Shown here: positions 8,229-15,782 of the stretch, in pieces
How positions within the stretch are numbered: the first letter of the stretch is position 1
How the letters are laid out: every line of letters starts with the position of its first letter
Source: Thiocystis violascens DSM 198
GTDB taxonomy: Bacteria; Pseudomonadota; Gammaproteobacteria; Chromatiales; Chromatiaceae
Assembly: GCF_000227745.2 (NCBI RefSeq)
Contig: NC_018012.1
Location: forward strand, 186,001 to 250,000
DNA: 64,000 nucleotides
Reading direction: 5' to 3'
Notes under the pieces: model-generated
What the model was told of the DNA's origin: nothing
Databases searched by the model: none
Seen by the model: only the letters and a program-made list of their open reading frames with translations
Program-made: the position numbers and the translations under genes

Positions 8229-9779
8229 TTAGTTGATGGGCCAAGACCCGGGTAGGACTAGCCGGACCGTGCCCGGAATGAGCGTGAATCGGCGCCATGT
8301 AGTCATAACAACTGGTACCGTCGAAGGGGATATACTGCAATCAGTATTATCAATACGGTAAAATCTATAGGCCATTTCACCGAGATGAAGATACGTATCT
8401 GTGTCGTATGGATCCGTGTCGCCCCCAAATGTGAAGGTATGCACCTGCCTATTTCCGTTTGAGTTGAGTTCTAATTGATTGCCACTACCGCTTGATGGCA
8501 TCTGTTTGATTTCGCCGTTTTCACGATATGCGACACGCAGGCACAGGTTATTATTTGCAGTGCCGGTGCCGAGAATGTAGGCGGCCGGCATCAAAGACCA
8601 GAATTGATTACTCAAAGAGCAATCTGCTTGATCTACAATAGAGTAATCACCATTAGCTTGGAAGCCAACAATGTCCCCGTTTGTTGAGTTGCGACAGACG
8701 TTTGCCGGTGCTACCCAAACGCCGTTAGCATCACCTTCGCAGTCGGCTGGAGTGCGTCTCTCGGGTAAATTGCAAACACCGCCAGGCCTGATTCGCCATT
8801 CCCATGTTCCAGTACATTGGGCTTCATCTTTTGCGGGAGGATCACATGACCATCCTTGATTGATCTGCGTTACCCATTGGGTGGTTATATCTTGACCATA
8901 ATTATTGCAGTCATTAGATGTATCCATGCCATCATCCCAATAGTTTATTACACGGCAAGCGCCACCATAACGTAGGCAAGTCGCCGCATCGACAAAGCCG
9001 CCATCGCTGCATGAAACCGATGAACCATAGCTGCCGAAATCGACGGTAATCCCTTGGCCGTTGTCATCAGAAGGTGTGCCGTCCCAATCAGTAATTAAGA
9101 CACAATATTCATTATTATAAACAAGGGTCTCTGAACCCGCAGGCGGGTAATCCTCTTCATAAAGCAAATCTCCACCTGGCTTGCCATCCATGCCATAACT
9201 CTGAATGATTAAGTCATAAGGGGTTGATGGTGGTACAAGCGGATCAAACCGCCATCCAAAGTTATCCGTACCATCGTCGTTGCCCCATCCATCCCGATAA
9301 ACCGGGGCTCCATCCTCATCCGCAGTTGCGACCAAATAAGGGCCGTTCCAGCCTGCCCGCAGACCTGTGTCAACATTGATTGTGCTTTCGGGTAGCTCTA
9401 ACCAGTTGCTGGGAGTGGCGGGATAATAAGTTTCGCAATCGGTCTGAGTCCGAACCTCGCGATGACCCTGGCAGTATTCCCGTGTCAGCAGTTCGGTCAG
9501 GTTGCGCGGCAACCTCCCCATATCCGCAACAAACCCCCGAATCTCCGGCTGTCCGTTGAGCGTACGCGAGGTGTCACCGATGATCGCCTTGCGGATCATC
9601 TCCAGACGGTTCTTCGTATCCTGATACCGCGCCTGCCCCAGATCGTCCCCCACCTGCGACAGCGCCATGAAGCCGACCACGGACATGAGCGCGACCACCA
9701 CCAGCAGTTCCAGCAGGGTCATGCCCCGCTGGGGGCGGCGGGCGGGCGGGCGGTCCATCGCGGTCGGCCGGGCGTTCAT
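8229..9779 (-). CDS. Large Cys-rich type IV pilin-like protein
   Basis: 516 aa, far longer than ordinary pilins or pseudopilins (130-200 aa). Residues 1-19 form a basic leader ending at the prepilin peptidase site G/MTLLELLVVVALM, followed by the hydrophobic N-helix; the new N-terminus would be Met with Glu at +5. The ectodomain has about 20 cysteines and glycine/aspartate/tryptophan-rich segments, for example VCNLPERRTPADCEGDANG near residue 340. The ectodomain DNA (8229-9440) is much more AT-rich than the leader and flanking genes. The start codon overlaps the stop of the upstream secreted-protein gene (ATGA). It could be a tip adhesin, a major subunit with a surface domain, or a sensor; the sequence does not decide. 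Confidence 0.85.
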   Translation of the reverse strand: MNARPTAMDRPPARRPQRGMTLLELLVVVALMSVVGFMALSQVGDDLGQARYQDTKNRLEMIRKAIIGDTSRTLNGQPEIRGFVADMGRLPRNLTELLTREYCQGHREVRTQTDCETYYPATPSNWLELPESTINVDTGLRAGWNGPYLVATADEDGAPVYRDGWGNDDGTDNFGWRFDPLVPPSTPYDLIIQSYGMDGKPGGDLLYEEDYPPAGSETLVYNNEYCVLITDWDGTPSDDNGQGITVDFGSYGSSVSCSDGGFVDAATCLRYGGACRVINYWDDGMDTSNDCNNYGQDITTQWVTQINQGWSCDPPAKDEAQCTGTWEWRIRPGGVCNLPERRTPADCEGDANGVWVAPANVCRNSTNGDIVGFQANGDYSIVDQADCSLSNQFWSLMPAAYILGTGTANNNLCLRVAYRENGEIKQMPSSGSGNQLELNSNGNRQVHTFTFGGDTDPYDTDTYLHLGEMAYRFYRIDNTDCSISPSTVPVVMTTWRRFTLIPGTVRLVLPGSWPIN

Positions 9780-10318
9780 GGCTGGACCATCGCCAGGGGC
9801 GCGCGCTCGTAGCCGACGATCAGGATCGCCGGGCCTTTCGAGTAGTTGTAGACATGCCAGCCGGTGAAGAGGGTCGCCGTGCCCTCGCCGAGCCGCTTGA
9901 TGCCCTCGACCTGGGTGTCCTCGACATAGACCGGCAGGATGTGACCGCCCGGCGTCTCGACGAACATGCGGTGCGAGACCTTGGGTTCGGGGTCGAGCGG
10001 GAAGAAGCTCAGCGCGGTGTAGAGATAGTCGGTGTCGCGCTTGCGCGGCTCCTGCTTGATGCGCGCGCCGAAGCGCACCGGCGAGGGCTTGAAGAAGGCG
10101 CTGGTGCCCTTTTTCTCCGGGCGCGCGCCCTTGATCAGTTGGTCGATGTCGATGTCCTGGTATTGGGGTTCTGCCTGCGGCTGTGCGACGGTCGGCGGCT
10201 GATCCGGCGCCGCCGGCGCGGTCTGCGCCGCCGCGCCGCCCGGCGTCATCAGCGGCAGGCCCAGGGCCAGGCTCAGGGCGCCGATGCGCGCGGCCAGTGT
10301 CTTGATGCGGTTCTTCAT
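9776..10318 (-). CDS. Secreted protein of unknown function coupled to the pilin gene
   Basis: 180 aa from the ATG at 10318-10316; the upstream in-frame extension is repeat DNA. Residues 1-31 form a signal peptide (LALGLPLMTPGGAAAQ region), followed by a Pro/Gln-rich linker and a compact domain with SPVRFGARIKQEPRKRD and VETPGGHILPVYVEDTQ. I recognise no family. It is translationally coupled (ATGA) to the large pilin-like gene and lies upstream of the PilM/N-to-secretin block, so an accessory role in pilus assembly or export is a reasonable inference only. Confidence 0.75.
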   Translation of the reverse strand: MKNRIKTLAARIGALSLALGLPLMTPGGAAAQTAPAAPDQPPTVAQPQAEPQYQDIDIDQLIKGARPEKKGTSAFFKPSPVRFGARIKQEPRKRDTDYLYTALSFFPLDPEPKVSHRMFVETPGGHILPVYVEDTQVEGIKRLGEGTATLFTGWHVYNYSKGPAILIVGYERAPLAMVQP

Positions 10319-10483
10319 GCTGTCATCTCGGGTTGTCTGAGGTCGCGGGCGCGGAGCGCCCCCCTGGTTTACTCGTTCCACGCGTTTCCATGCTCCCGCG
10401 TGGGAATGCCGCCGCACCGCGCCAGCGGTGCGTCCGTTTGGCGCGCCGCCCATCGGCCACGCGACGCCGGAGCGTCGCGAACG

Positions 10484-10507
10484 GCTCCCACGCTGGAGCG
10501 TGGGAGC
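10484..10507. repeat. 24-bp palindrome (REP-like), copy 1
   Basis: GCTCCCACGCTGGAGCGTGGGAGC reads the same on both strands apart from the centre. A near-identical copy is at 10783-10806. Confidence 0.85.
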
Positions 10508-10557
10508 GAGCGTGAGCCAACCTGAATCCGTTCGTGGTGAGGCACTCGAACCTCACT

Positions 10558-10600
10558 TGAAGCCGTTCGTGGTGAGGTTCTCGAACCATGAACGGCTTCA
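10558..10600. repeat. CCGTTCGTGG hairpin family, copy 2
   Basis: A 43-base imperfect hairpin. Its reverse complement is identical over all 43 bases to the copy at 42546-42588, which shows the family has spread recently. Confidence 0.9.
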
Positions 10601-10714
10601 CGCGCAGAGGCCCGGATTTCCCGTCCGTCCTTCGAGAGCCTCAGGACGAACGGGAAATCCTCCGAGCGTTCGACCGCCTGACCGCCTGCTCGCTAAACTT
10701 CCTAACACCCCACC

Positions 10715-10757
10715 TGAAGCCATTCGTGGCAAGGCACTCGAACCATGAACGGATTCA
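10715..10757. repeat. CCGTTCGTGG hairpin family, copy 3
   Basis: A diverged 43-base copy in the same orientation as copy 2, followed by CGCGCCGAGGCCCGG, which also flanks the copy at 42546 in reverse. Confidence 0.85.
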
Positions 10758-10782
10758 CGCGCCGAGGCCCGGATTTGCGCTC

Positions 10783-10806
10783 GTTCCCACGCTGGAGCGT
10801 GGGAGC
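10783..10806. repeat. 24-bp palindrome (REP-like), copy 2
   Basis: GTTCCCACGCTGGAGCGTGGGAGC, one base different from copy 1 at 10484. Confidence 0.85.
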
Positions 10807-10850
10807 CAGCGTGAACGGGGCGAGAGTAGCGGTCGCGCGCATCGGCTGGG

Positions 10851-11831
10851 TTATTCCAGGCAGAGGACGATGTCGTCATGGTCGTCGTCGGGGTCGTTTC
10901 CTTCGTCCCCACTGTTGCCGCGTTCGCAGGGGTCGACGCCGTTGACGCCGCCGTAACGACCATTTTGCCCCATGCTGACGAGGCGTGGTCGCAGACCAGC
11001 CGGGGTTTCTGCTAGGTCGAAAACGAAATAGGGTCCGCCTATGCGTCCGAGGTAATAGCCGTTGATTTTCTTGTTAATGGCGACTTCGCGCGGGTAAGCG
11101 TTGTGTGTGCTGCGCCAGTCCAGCAGCCAACGGTCATATTTCGATCCGTCGTCAAATTTATGGAAAACATCGAAATTCGGGTCGGCTTTCACCGGGTCGG
11201 TGTCGCCAAAGGGGTCGGCGATCCCAATAGCTTCCGCGACCAGTTTGGCTGTGCCGCCATCTTCGATCGGGCTGCCGATGCCGTTGGTCTTTAGGTCATC
11301 GGAAAGGTCGACCAGGCTTTGCGAATCGCGCCGGAGATAGGGACCGCGCCAGCCACGGCCACGGCTAGCGTCCCAACTTTGTTCTTCGCTACCAGTACAG
11401 CCAAGCCATACCGGCCATTGAGGCGCAGGTGGCGGTAATGGGTTCGTGATGATCGGGCACTCGAACAACTGCCAAAAATTGGCTGGTGAATAGAACCATG
11501 CAGCGTTTTCCGCGGGAGTCCTGCTCGCATGATCGGGAATCGTTGATTCATTCACACCACCCGAATAGGTCGTGGAGCCAACCGTTAGCGCCAACCCAAA
11601 CGGCCCCTGCTTCGGGTAATACCCCGTATCCTGCTTGAACTGCCGGATCGCCTTGGCGATCTCCTGCATCTCGACGCGGGCGAGCTGTTCCTTGTTGTCT
11701 TCGATCACGCCGGTGAGGTTGAGCGCGCCGATGCCGGCGACGGCGGCCAGGATGGCGACGGTCACCAGCAGTTCCAGCAGGGTCATGCCGCGCTGGGTGT
11801 CGGGCGGGTGTCGAAGTGGGGCGTGGATCAT
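10851..11831 (-). CDS. Large type IV pilin-like protein (326 aa)
   Basis: Starts at the ATG at 11831-11829 (MIHAPLRHP). The 15-residue leader ends at the prepilin peptidase site G/MTLLELLVTVAILAAVAG, followed by a GspG-like helix (EDNKEQLARVEMQEIAKAIR) and YYPKQG, typical of major pseudopilins. The ectodomain is about 290 residues, two to three times the GspG length, with WRGPYLRRDSQS, a GspG-type motif, in the middle, and an acidic Asp-rich tail (GNDPDDDHDD). Together this suggests a GspG/PilA-type fold with insertions. It precedes a repeat-filled gap and then the secreted protein and third pilin. Confidence 0.85.
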   Translation of the reverse strand: MIHAPLRHPPDTQRGMTLLELLVTVAILAAVAGIGALNLTGVIEDNKEQLARVEMQEIAKAIRQFKQDTGYYPKQGPFGLALTVGSTTYSGGVNESTIPDHASRTPAENAAWFYSPANFWQLFECPIITNPLPPPAPQWPVWLGCTGSEEQSWDASRGRGWRGPYLRRDSQSLVDLSDDLKTNGIGSPIEDGGTAKLVAEAIGIADPFGDTDPVKADPNFDVFHKFDDGSKYDRWLLDWRSTHNAYPREVAINKKINGYYLGRIGGPYFVFDLAETPAGLRPRLVSMGQNGRYGGVNGVDPCERGNSGDEGNDPDDDHDDIVLCLE

Positions 11832-12141
11832 GCGTGTCCCGAGTTGGATGGCGGTGGCGAACCAGCGATGGCCTGGCGAGGCTCGGGACCGGGACAGGCG
11901 GATGGGATGCGTGTCGTGCTCGGTTCCGCGAGGCGTGGCGCGTCCGCTCCTCCCGCTCTCGCCCCAGTCTCTCAATGGGTTGGCGCCGGATGCGCAAGGG
12001 TCTGCGGAGGCACGGCCAGTCCTGGATGTCACTGTGGTTCGACGGGGACCAGCCGGCCCCCGTCGGGAATTCAAATGGCCGCCTCCCTGCGGCCCCGCGT
12101 CCCTGCGGCCTAGGACTCAAGCGAGCCCAGCTAGGCTCCGG
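11832..12141. other. Intergenic region between two pilin-like genes
   Basis: 310 bases in which I see no gene, clear promoter or repeat; only a short GC-rich inverted stretch around 12080-12110 that could form a weak stem. Confidence 0.5.
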
Positions 12142-13191
12142 TTAGATGGTATTGCGCGAGCCATCCCATTCGCCCAGCTCTTCTTCCTTGGTGTCGCCCG
12201 CGCCGTCGATGACGGTGACGAGGTTGACCTGATCGGCAGCTTCCCAGGTAGGCAAGGTCGCGCCAATAGCGCCATCAGAGACAGCACCACTACCAGCATC
12301 AACAGTTGCTTCGGTGGTGGTTCCGACCTGGAAGAGGGCAATGAACCGGTTGTACTCCGCGCCGGAGACATGCCGGTAAACGGGCACCGATGTCATGCTG
12401 CCGAGCGTGCCGTTCTTGAACAGGGTCGATGATGGGCCAATGCCGACGGCCATCATGATGGGCTTGCCAGCAGGAACAGTGCCGCTGCCGGACAAGGCGC
12501 CGGACGAGCCCAGGATGCGCTCGTAGTTGCCTGTCCAGATGGCGACGTCGAGACCCGTCGTGCCATATGCGGTCGCGCTGAAGTCGCTGCCGTCATTCGG
12601 GAAGTTATAGCTAAAGCCGCATCCATTTGCGTCCGGACTCAGGTAGATGTTGCCGGGAACGACGGCGTTGGTCCGCGCCAGGATGAGCGCTTCCGGAGTC
12701 GCGCAGGTCTTTCCGCTGCTGTCTTCAGGCGTAAAGCTGGAGTTCTTGGCGACGTAGCGCAGACCCTCGATACCGCCCGCAAACATGCCCGCTGCCGCAG
12801 AATTGGGCAGTGCTGTGATGGTGAAATCGGCCTTATCGAAGGCGACCATGTCGTACCACTCGGCGCCAGTGATCACATCATCTGTGGCGCCGTTGGTGAG
12901 CGTCGGCACCGTAGTAACTTGCAGCAGTGAATCCCAATCGCTCGGCAGCACATTGCGGTTCAAGACGCGATAGGTCGCGATGCCCTTATTCAACTCATCC
13001 ATCATGGCGACATGCGCGGCGGCGGAGGCACGGGCGTCCGTGTCTTGCAGGGCGATGGTGGCGGTACCGGCGATGGCGGCCAGGATGGCGACCACGACCA
13101 GCAGTTCGAGCAGGGTGAAACCCTTTTGGCCGCGTTTGGCGCGACGGCTCTGGAGGCGGGTGGCGAGTTTGGCAATACGGGTGAATTTCAT
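12142..13191 (-). CDS. Large type IV pilin-like protein (349 aa)
   Basis: Starts at the ATG at 13191-13189 (MKFTRIAKL). A basic leader of 24 residues ends at the processing site G/FTLLELLVVVAILAAIAG with the standard Phe+1 and Glu+5. The ectodomain is Ala/Gly/Ser/Thr-rich, about 320 residues, with two Cys (TCATPEAL, NGCGFSYNF) that could form the pilin disulfide, and MMAVGIGPSSTLF. It is the first gene of the minus-strand pilus locus. The Phe+1 makes it the best candidate for a polymerising subunit among the three. Function inferred from the N-terminus only. Confidence 0.85.
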   Translation of the reverse strand: MKFTRIAKLATRLQSRRAKRGQKGFTLLELLVVVAILAAIAGTATIALQDTDARASAAAHVAMMDELNKGIATYRVLNRNVLPSDWDSLLQVTTVPTLTNGATDDVITGAEWYDMVAFDKADFTITALPNSAAAGMFAGGIEGLRYVAKNSSFTPEDSSGKTCATPEALILARTNAVVPGNIYLSPDANGCGFSYNFPNDGSDFSATAYGTTGLDVAIWTGNYERILGSSGALSGSGTVPAGKPIMMAVGIGPSSTLFKNGTLGSMTSVPVYRHVSGAEYNRFIALFQVGTTTEATVDAGSGAVSDGAIGATLPTWEAADQVNLVTVIDGAGDTKEEELGEWDGSRNTI

Positions 13192-13447
13192 AACATTCAG
13201 TCTCGATTGAATGAGCTCCGTCCCCCCGCCGCGGGGCGCCCGGATGCCGGGGATTGTGTCAATGGTTTGAATGCCGATCGGTGCGCGCTTCCCGCGCCGC
13301 ACCGTCGCGCTCGACACGGCCCCACGCCGTCGCCGAAACCGGCCTTCCGCCGTGGCCCCGCCCATCCCTGGAGCGGTGCCGTCCAGGAGCCTGTGGATCA
13401 GGCCCCGTCAGGCGCGCCTGGCCGGGCTCCCCCGACCGTTGCTGGCG

Positions 13448-13642
13448 CTATGCCTCGTCCGTGAACCTGTGGTTCACGATGTAGCGGTATTGCTTACCGC
13501 AGTGAACGATGACTTCTTTCTGTCCCCGCTTGAGCAGACGCACTTCGATGCGCAGTTCCCCATAGCCGTCGTGGTCGGTGAGGTCGGCGTAGAGGTCGCT
13601 CACCTTGGCGAGAACCTCTTCGTGAGTGTTGGTCTGCTGCAC
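13448..13642 (-). CDS. Small hypothetical protein (64 aa)
   Basis: The frame opens with GTG at 13642-13640 and encodes an acidic/basic mixed peptide with VRLLKRGQKEVIVHCGKQYR near the middle. Codon use is like that of neighbouring real genes (GC-rich third positions), which supports coding. It has no signal peptide, membrane helix or family I recognise. It lies just upstream of the first pilin gene. Confidence 0.55.
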   Translation of the reverse strand: MQQTNTHEEVLAKVSDLYADLTDHDGYGELRIEVRLLKRGQKEVIVHCGKQYRYIVNHRFTDEA

Positions 13643-13779
13643 GGGTGAACTGTGATCCGTTGTCCGATTTCAGGTGAGAGCATAACCGGGTTTTGCGCAA
13701 ATGTAAATCGTTCTTGTTTGTGTTTTTGAGATTTTTGTTGTTTTTTGGTGTTCGTTTGGGCAGGTGCTGTGCCATTAAG

Positions 13780-13831
13780 TCAAGCCGGTTCGACCCTTCG
13801 ATAGTCTCAGGGCTCACCACGAACGGCTTGA
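13780..13831. repeat. CCGTTCGTGG hairpin family, copy 4 (diverged)
   Basis: TCAAGCCG and CGGCTTGA arms around a longer, diverged centre that contains the GGGCTCACCACGAACGG form. Located just downstream of the lipoprotein gene. Confidence 0.75.
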
Positions 13832-13868
13832 CTGAAGGCTGTGCGGCGCGCACGGGTCGGCCATTTGC

Positions 13869-14174
13869 TCAACCTCCGCAGGCGGCAAGGGCGCCTTTGA
13901 CGGCGGTGAGCTGCTCGCGGAACTCGGCGCCAAATTTGCGGCGGGTGCGCTGGGCGGCTTCGTCGAAGCTTTCGCCCTGGTTGAGATAGTCGGCGATCTG
14001 GTTGAAGGCGTCGGCGTCGAGCGCTCCGGCGAGGGCGTCGCTGCGGCAGTCGGCCTGGGCGGCGGTCAGGCCGGATTTTTGGAGTCCGGCGCGCATGCTT
14101 TCGGTATCGGGACTGCCGCAGGCGGTCAGCAGCAGGGGTAAAACGGCCAGGGCGGCGATGTGCTTGAGTATCAT
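13869..14174 (-). CDS. Small lipoprotein of unknown function
   Basis: 101 aa from the ATG at 14174-14172. The signal sequence MILKHIAALAVLPLLLTACG ends in a clear lipobox (LTAC) at Cys19. The mature part is helical and charged, with DADAFNQIADYLNQG and QRTRRKFGAEF, and two more Cys (DCRSD and the final ACGG). No family recognised. The longer open frame upstream (to 14339) is arginine/proline-rich and not credible. Confidence 0.75.
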   Translation of the reverse strand: MILKHIAALAVLPLLLTACGSPDTESMRAGLQKSGLTAAQADCRSDALAGALDADAFNQIADYLNQGESFDEAAQRTRRKFGAEFREQLTAVKGALAACGG

Positions 14175-14626
14175 GGCTCTCGGTCTCGCGATGGGTTTGC
14201 GGGCGCGCGTCCGTGTGGGGCGTGCGTTTCCGGAAAGGCGCTTGAGCGGGCGGCGCGATCGGGTCGGAGTCGGGGCTTGGGGCGCGGACTCCGGGCGGAT
14301 CGGTCTTGGGCTCATGCCTCCGGATACCTGCCTGGCCATCGGTGTGCGAGGGCTGCGTGCCTTGCGGTCGCCGCGGCCTCGGGAGCCGAGAGGGTTGGGT
14401 GGGATGCTGGATGCTGTCGGAGCGATACCCCCCAGCCGGCGCCAGGCGCCGCGTCCGGGGGTATCCGCTCATGGGCGCAAGATTAACAGCCTCGTCAGCG
14501 GGTGGCAATGAGGGTGATTCGCGTTTGTTGATTTGGCGCAAAAAGGGTGTTGGGCGGGGTAAAGCAGGGTGTTGGGCGGGGTAAAGCAAGGTCGGCTTCG
14601 GGGTAAGGTTCAGCTAGACAGCTAGA
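14175..14626. other. Intergenic region left of the transposon, with a 22-bp tandem duplication
   Basis: 452 bases without a supported gene. A 22-base unit starting GGGTGTTGGGCGGGG is duplicated head-to-tail at 14545-14566 and 14567-14588, close to the transposon end at 14627. Confidence 0.7.
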
Positions 14627-14792
14627 TGTAGCGGCCTGCAAACATCCGCGGCCCGACCTGCAAACATCGCAATTTTCGACCCGAATTAACTGCAAATATC
14701 GGGGGTCCAGGACCCGGATTATTTGCAAATGAGCCGACATTAACTGCAAACAGCCTGCAAACATCCGCGCCGGCCCAGATTAACTGCAAACG
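14627..14792. repeat. Left terminal inverted repeat of the transposon
   Basis: 166 bp, with seven TGCAAA[C/T] boxes in both orientations of spacing, outer end TGTAGCGG. Matches the right end at all but one position (A/T difference near the inner border). Confidence 0.92.
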
Positions 14793-14812
14793 GCTGAATG
14801 AGCCGGCCACAC

Positions 14813-15777
14813 TCACACCGGCAGCCCCGCAGCCAGTAACTGGCCATGCAGTTCCTGGGTCCGCCCCGGTGCCAACTGGCCGTGCAGAAAGGAGCGAATC
14901 TCCGCCGGGCGGACGTTGAGTAGATCGGCCAACGCCCGGGTGTTGTAGCCGTAGCGGGTCAGGGTCGCCTCCAGGGCATCAATGTCGGCCGCCAGGACGG
15001 CTTCGATGACCTCCAAGGTCACCGGCTTCTGCCCGACCTGATAGGCCGCCTCCAGCGCGAGCGTCAGGTACTGCTCGATCTGCAACGGGGTGGACAGTGC
15101 TGCGGCCAGGCGCTCGCGGGCCTCCGCGGTCAGCAGATCGGCCGCCGTTGCGGGGGCGCATTGCTCCAGCAACCAGTCCAGATAGGCCAACTCCTGCCCT
15201 TTGATCCCGTCCAGCCAGAACAGGGTGGTCCGGGCGCCGATCTCCTCCAGGGCTGGCCGGCGCAGATCGTCCTGAGCTTGGGGTGACCCACCAGGACCAC
15301 GGACAGGGTGCCGCCGTTGTTCTGGACCAGTTCGATCAGGCGCTTCAGCCCGACCAGGGTCTTGGGGTGCAGGTCGTGCGCCTCATCGACGAACAGGGCG
15401 ACCGGCTTCTTGCGCTTGGCGATGACCTCGATGAGCTTGCGCTCGCGCTTCTCCGGCTGGGTGGGGACCTTGAAGTCCTTCTCGGTCAACAGGTCGTAGA
15501 ACAGGGCCAGCATCAGGGTGCCAAGGTTGATCCGATGTTTGTCCACCGCGAGCGACTGGGAGACCAGGATCTCGCGCTCGTCCTTGAGGGCCTCGGTCAG
15601 CCGGTGCAGCGTGGTGGTCTTGCCGCAGCCGACCAGTCCGACCAGGGCCAGGAGTTGACCGCCATGGATGGCGATCTTGATATCGTCGAAGACCCGGCGT
15701 TGCTGGGCGGTTTCGAAATAGCCGGCGCGCGGCAGTCCGCGGGTTAGCCCAAAGTGCTTCATCACCTCGCTCTGCAT
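14813..15777 (-). pseudogene. TniB/ExeA-like transposition ATPase, frameshifted
   Basis: Read from the ATG at 15777, the protein has Walker A LVGLVGCGKTTT near residue 44 and Walker B VALFVDEAHDL near 125, typical of the AAA_22/GspA-ExeA ATPases that select targets for TniA/Mu-type transposases. After VVLVGHPKLR (about 15270) the frame breaks: adding one base restores DLRRPALEEIGARTTLFW and continues without stop into the second frame, which ends at 14813 (LAAGLPV). The lesion is a one-base loss in AGGACGATC. Either the ATPase is inactivated or this is a sequencing error; no slippery heptamer is seen. Intact length would be about 320 aa. Confidence 0.85.
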
Positions 15778-15782
15778 GCCGG

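Larger units (their letters stand above)
10319..10850. repeat. Repeat-filled intergenic region
   Basis: There is no supported gene in these 532 bases. It contains two 24-bp GTTCCCACGCTGGAGCGTGGGAGC-type palindromes (10484-10507 and 10783-10806), two copies of the CCGTTCGTGG hairpin family (10558-10600, 10715-10757) and a further hairpin with arms around 10617-10633 and 10650-10666 (one mismatch). These separate the pilin at 10851 from the next transcription block. Confidence 0.8.

Noticed and set aside
10323-10748. Short frames with HAGAWER-like peptides on both strands
   Set aside because: They are translations of the palindromic repeats, not genes.
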